Positions 7,924 through 10,167 of a stretch of 10,167 bases of DNA are shown here, piece by piece. Location: positions 1 to 10,167 of the forward strand of contig JALRBB010000402.1 of NCBI GenBank assembly GCA_023257915.1. Reading direction: 5' to 3'. Numbering within the stretch: position 1 is the stretch's first letter; every line of letters starts with the position of its first letter. The notes under the pieces are model-generated. The model was not told the DNA's origin. It did not search any database and was given only the letters and a program-made list of their open reading frames with translations. Both the position numbers and the translations under genes were made by a program. The stretch comes from Quisquiliibacterium sp. (GTDB taxonomy: Bacteria > Pseudomonadota > Gammaproteobacteria > Burkholderiales > Burkholderiaceae_E).

Positions 7924-9177
7924 ATGGGCCTGATCGTTCACAAATATGGCGGCACCTCGATGGGCTCGGTTGAGCGCATCCAAAACGTCGCGCGGCGCGT
8001 CGCCAAATGGCATGCGGCCGGACACCAGATGGTCGTCGTTCCCTCGGCGATGTCGGGTGAAACCAATCGCCTGATCGCGTTGGCCAAAGAAATTCATCCG
8101 CAGCCCGATGCTCGCGAGCTCGACATGATCGCGTCCACCGGTGAGCAGGTTTCGGTCGGGCTGCTGGCGATGGCGCTCAAGGCCATCGGTGTCGACGCAG
8201 TCAGCTATGCCGGCTGGCAGGTTGCGGTGCGTACCGATAATGCGTTCACCAAGGCTCGCATCCAGTCGATCGACGACGCCAAGGTGCGCGGTGATCTCGA
8301 TGCAGGCCGGGTGGTGATCATCACCGGGTTTCAGGGTGTCGACTCAGGCGGCAACATCACGACGCTCGGGCGTGGCGGCTCCGATACCTCGGCGGTCGCG
8401 GTCGCGGCGGCGCTCAAGGCTGATGAGTGCCTGATCTATACCGATGTGGATGGGGTCTACACCACCGATCCGCGCATCGTTCCGGAAGCGCGCCGGCTTG
8501 AGAAGGTTACCTTCGAGGAAATGCTCGAGATGGCCAGCCTCGGCTCCAAGGTGCTGCAGATCCGTTCGGTCGAGTTCGCTGGCAAGTACAAGGTCAAGAC
8601 GCGGGTGCTGTCCAGCCTGACACCCCCCGACATTTCGTTGGCCGAAGAGGCCGTTTCAGGCACGCTAATCACGTTCGAGGAAGACGACACCATGGAGCAG
8701 GCGGTCATTTCTGGTATTGCGTTCAATCGCGACGAGGCCAAGATCACCGTGATGAACGTGCCCGACCGGCCCGGCATCGCGTTCCAGATTCTGGGGCCGA
8801 TTGCTGAGGCGAACATCGACGTCGACATGATCATCCAGAACGCCAGCAATGATGGCACGACGGATTTTTCGTTCACGGTGCATCGCAACGAATATCAGCA
8901 GGCGCTGGACGTGCTGAACACCAAGGTGCGCGACCACATCAAGGCCGGCGACATTGGTGGTGATGCGAAGATCTGCAAGGTCTCGGTCGTGGGAATCGGC
9001 ATGCGCTCGCACGTGGGCATTGCGAGTCTGATGTTCCGTACCCTCTCTGAAGAAGGTATCAACATCCAGATGATCTCCACCAGTGAGATCAAGATCTCGG
9101 TTGTCATCGAAGACAAGTACATGGAGCTTGCGGTGCGCGCGCTGCACAAGGCATTCGGGCTCGAGCAGGCCGTCTGA
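7924..9177 (+). CDS. lysC: Aspartate kinase
   Basis: Phosphorylates aspartate with ATP, the first step toward lysine, threonine, methionine and diaminopimelate for the cell wall. The 417-residue protein has the kinase signature VHKYGGTSMGS with Lys7, the S-G-E-T stretch PSAMSGETNRLI, and GFQGVDSGGNITTLGRGGSDTSA (134-157) for ATP and aspartate binding. Two C-terminal ACT domains follow: about 264-340 (AKITVMNVPDRPGIAFQILGP) and about 342-415 (ICKVSVVGIGMRSHVGIASLM), which in this class bind lysine and threonine for feedback inhibition. ATG 7924 gives the usual MGLIVHKYGG start; the frame is open further upstream but that sequence includes the promoter region. GGAG touches the ATG with no spacer, so the ribosome site is poor. 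No lysine riboswitch is visible in the short leader. Confidence 0.97.
   Translation: MGLIVHKYGGTSMGSVERIQNVARRVAKWHAAGHQMVVVPSAMSGETNRLIALAKEIHPQPDARELDMIASTGEQVSVGLLAMALKAIGVDAVSYAGWQVAVRTDNAFTKARIQSIDDAKVRGDLDAGRVVIITGFQGVDSGGNITTLGRGGSDTSAVAVAAALKADECLIYTDVDGVYTTDPRIVPEARRLEKVTFEEMLEMASLGSKVLQIRSVEFAGKYKVKTRVLSSLTPPDISLAEEAVSGTLITFEEDDTMEQAVISGIAFNRDEAKITVMNVPDRPGIAFQILGPIAEANIDVDMIIQNASNDGTTDFSFTVHRNEYQQALDVLNTKVRDHIKAGDIGGDAKICKVSVVGIGMRSHVGIASLMFRTLSEEGINIQMISTSEIKISVVIEDKYMELAVRALHKAFGLEQAV
8678..8694 (+). promoter_or_regulatory. Internal ribosome binding site and ATG for a possible LysC beta subunit
   Basis: AGGAAG (8678-8683) lies 8 bases before an in-frame ATG at 8692-8694, lysC codon 257. 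Initiation here would give a 161-residue protein beginning MEQAVISGIAF and holding just the two ACT domains. Aspartokinases of the alpha2beta2 type, such as that of Corynebacterium glutamicum, make their beta subunit from such an internal start. Here the site is stronger than that of the full-length gene. Prediction only. Confidence 0.5.
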
Positions 9178-9188
9178 CGAGGCGAATC

Positions 9189-9203
9189 GCCCCATCTTGG
9201 GGC
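9189..9203 (+). terminator. Weak hairpin after lysC
   Basis: GCCCC (9189-9193) and GGGGC (9199-9203) form a 5-bp stem with loop ATCTT, 11 bases after the lysC stop. The sequence after it (ATGTCTTCT) has only a broken T-run, so it would be a poor intrinsic terminator. The rest of 9178-9254 holds no tRNA or gene that I can see; TGCTATCGT near 9240-9248 might be an extended -10 for the next gene. Confidence 0.3.
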
Positions 9204-9254
9204 ATGTCTTCTGGCGATCTTTAATAGCGTCGTACGAGATGCTATCGTTTGCCG

Positions 9255-10167
9255 ATGACAGAAAAACCGGCCTTTTTCGATGAGATGTTCGATACGAGCG
9301 GCCAAGCTCGGCCGGCGTATCGCCAACTAGTCAACTGGCTCGAGAACGAAGACTTCAAGCGACTGATCCAGAAATCGGTCGACGCCGAGGCGTTCTTCCG
9401 GCGAACTGGCATCACCTTCAATGTCTATTCCCAGCAGGAGGCCGAAGAGCGGCTGATACCGTTCGACCTTCTGCCGCGGATCATTTCGGCGGCCGAGTGG
9501 GCTCGATTAACCCGTGGCATCGAGCAACGGGTTCGAGCGATCAATGCCTTCCTGCATGACATCTATCACCGCCAGGAGATCTTGCGCTCCGGGCGTGTGC
9601 CGACTGAACTGATCGCGCGAAACGCGGCGTTTGTTCCCCAGATGATTGGGGTCGATCCGCCAGGAGGCGTTTACACCCATATCGTGGGCGTTGATCTGGT
9701 TCGCACCGGGCCCGATGAGTTCTACGTGCTCGAGGACAATGCGCGCACGCCGTCCGGCGTCAGCTATATGCTCGAGAATCGGGAAACGATGATCCACATG
9801 TTTCCGGAATTGTTCTCCCAGATTCATGTGCGGCAGGTTAGCGATTACCCCACCCATCTGCGGCGATCACTGGTAGCCGCTGCACCCTCGGCGACTCAGG
9901 GCAGGGCGGTCGTGGCGGTCCTGACCCCCGGGATTCACAACTCGGCCTATTTCGAGCATTCGTTTCTTGCCGACCAGATGGGCGCCGAACTGGTCGGCCT
10001 GCCGTTCTCGGCGATCGCGCGGGATCCGGAAGTCCTGATCGTTTCCGGCAAGGGCCGCAAGGAACGCGCGGTGCCGCTCACCGCCGCCGCCCGCGACGCC
10101 CTGCGCGCCTGGCGCGAGGCCCGCGCCCAGTGGGTGAAAAGCCAGCGCGGCGGCCAGCGCTGGGCCT
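9255..10167 (+). CDS. Circularly permuted ATP-grasp protein, N-terminal part, joined to recombinase sequence
   Basis: Residues 1 to about 247 match, by motif recognition, the circularly permuted type 2 ATP-grasp family (COG2308, formerly DUF404/407): FFDEMFDTSGQARPAY, RRTGITFNVYSQQEAEERLIPFDLLPR, GVYTHIVGVDLVRTGPDEFYVLEDNARTPSGVSYMLENRE and VVAVLTPGIHNSAYFEHSFLADQMGAELV. Family members are often encoded beside an alpha-E domain protein and a transglutaminase-like protein and are thought to be amide or peptide ligases of uncertain substrate; those neighbours would be outside the window. After ELV (9987-9995) the family continues with EGRDLF-like residues, but here it becomes GLPFSAIARDPEVLIVSGKGRKERAVPLT, which is XerC/D-type recombinase sequence. 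The frame stays open to the edge for 304 codons. The ATG at 9255 lacks a clear ribosome site. The call is firm for 9255-9995 only. Confidence 0.8.
   Translation, partial: MTEKPAFFDEMFDTSGQARPAYRQLVNWLENEDFKRLIQKSVDAEAFFRRTGITFNVYSQQEAEERLIPFDLLPRIISAAEWARLTRGIEQRVRAINAFLHDIYHRQEILRSGRVPTELIARNAAFVPQMIGVDPPGGVYTHIVGVDLVRTGPDEFYVLEDNARTPSGVSYMLENRETMIHMFPELFSQIHVRQVSDYPTHLRRSLVAAAPSATQGRAVVAVLTPGIHNSAYFEHSFLADQMGAELVGLPFSAIARDPEVLIVSGKGRKERAVPLTAAARDALRAWREARAQWVKSQRGGQRWA
9987..10167 (+). CDS. Internal fragment of a XerC/XerD-type tyrosine recombinase
   Basis: In the frame of the ATP-grasp gene, about 60 residues read ELVGLPFSAIARDPEVLIVSGKGRKERAVPLTAAARDALRAW and on. This corresponds to the part of XerC/XerD just after the first catalytic Arg, including the beta-hairpin Lys in GKGRKER (10047-10067; the Lys codon is 10050-10052 by analogy to XerD Lys172). 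The later HxxR and Tyr motifs would be past the edge. The style (LIVSGKGRKERAVPL, AARDALRAW) recalls alphaproteobacterial XerD, as an impression only. By my count 72 of the 87 bases in 10081-10167 are G or C (83%), against 29 of 60 in 9781-9840. No start or recombinase N-terminus is present, so this is a fragment, not a gene. Confidence 0.75.

Noticed and set aside
9178..9254. tRNA-Ser gene after lysC
   Set aside because: I recall a tRNA-Ser downstream of lysC in many betaproteobacteria, but no tRNA arms or acceptor pairing are present in this gap.
1..10167. CRISPR array, insertion sequence, toxin-antitoxin or anti-phage system
   Set aside because: No repeat arrays, terminal inverted repeats or such gene pairs are visible. 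The recombinase fragment at the right end is a broken piece of a Xer-like protein, not evidence of a mobile element here.

Overview
The window looks like a piece of a high-GC betaproteobacterial chromosome, most likely Burkholderiales or a close relative. This rests on protein character and on the gene order cysS - hypothetical - 3-methyladenine glycosylase - accA - tilS - (hydrolase) - lysC, with ppiA and a TPR gene diverging upstream of cysS. I recall that layout from betaproteobacteria but could not search for it. The core is ordinary housekeeping DNA. The oddest places are the two ends, where a betaproteobacterial gene appears to switch in frame to unrelated sequence.

Left (1-1249, minus strand): a TPR protein with an N-terminal signal or anchor segment, then a periplasmic cyclophilin-type prolyl isomerase (ppiA). 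The ppiA homology stops near position 135 and is replaced by an open but unrecognised reading frame up to the window edge. Between the TPR gene and cysS (1250-1400) lies a divergent promoter and leader region.

Centre (1401-6864, plus strand): a tightly packed probable operon. It holds cysS (cysteinyl-tRNA synthetase), a TTG-started hypothetical gene overlapping cysS by 4 bases, a GTG-started DNA-3-methyladenine glycosylase overlapping that by 4 bases, accA (acetyl-CoA carboxylase alpha-carboxyltransferase) after a 14-base gap, and tilS (tRNA-Ile lysidine synthetase), whose start overlaps or abuts the accA end. Translation, fatty acid synthesis and DNA repair functions are therefore probably transcribed together.

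Right (6830-10167): an alpha/beta hydrolase gene on the minus strand overlaps the tilS end tail to tail by 35 bases. It diverges from lysC (aspartate kinase with C-terminal ACT domains), with near-symmetric -10-like sequence between them. Inside lysC a well-placed ribosome binding site and ATG could make a separate ACT-only beta subunit. After lysC comes the start of a circularly permuted ATP-grasp gene. At about 9987-9998 it changes in frame into an internal piece of a XerC/XerD-type tyrosine recombinase of much higher GC, which runs off the window. I see no new defence or mobile system. The best explanation of both ends is chimeric assembly or recombination joints, and these should be checked before either terminal protein is trusted.
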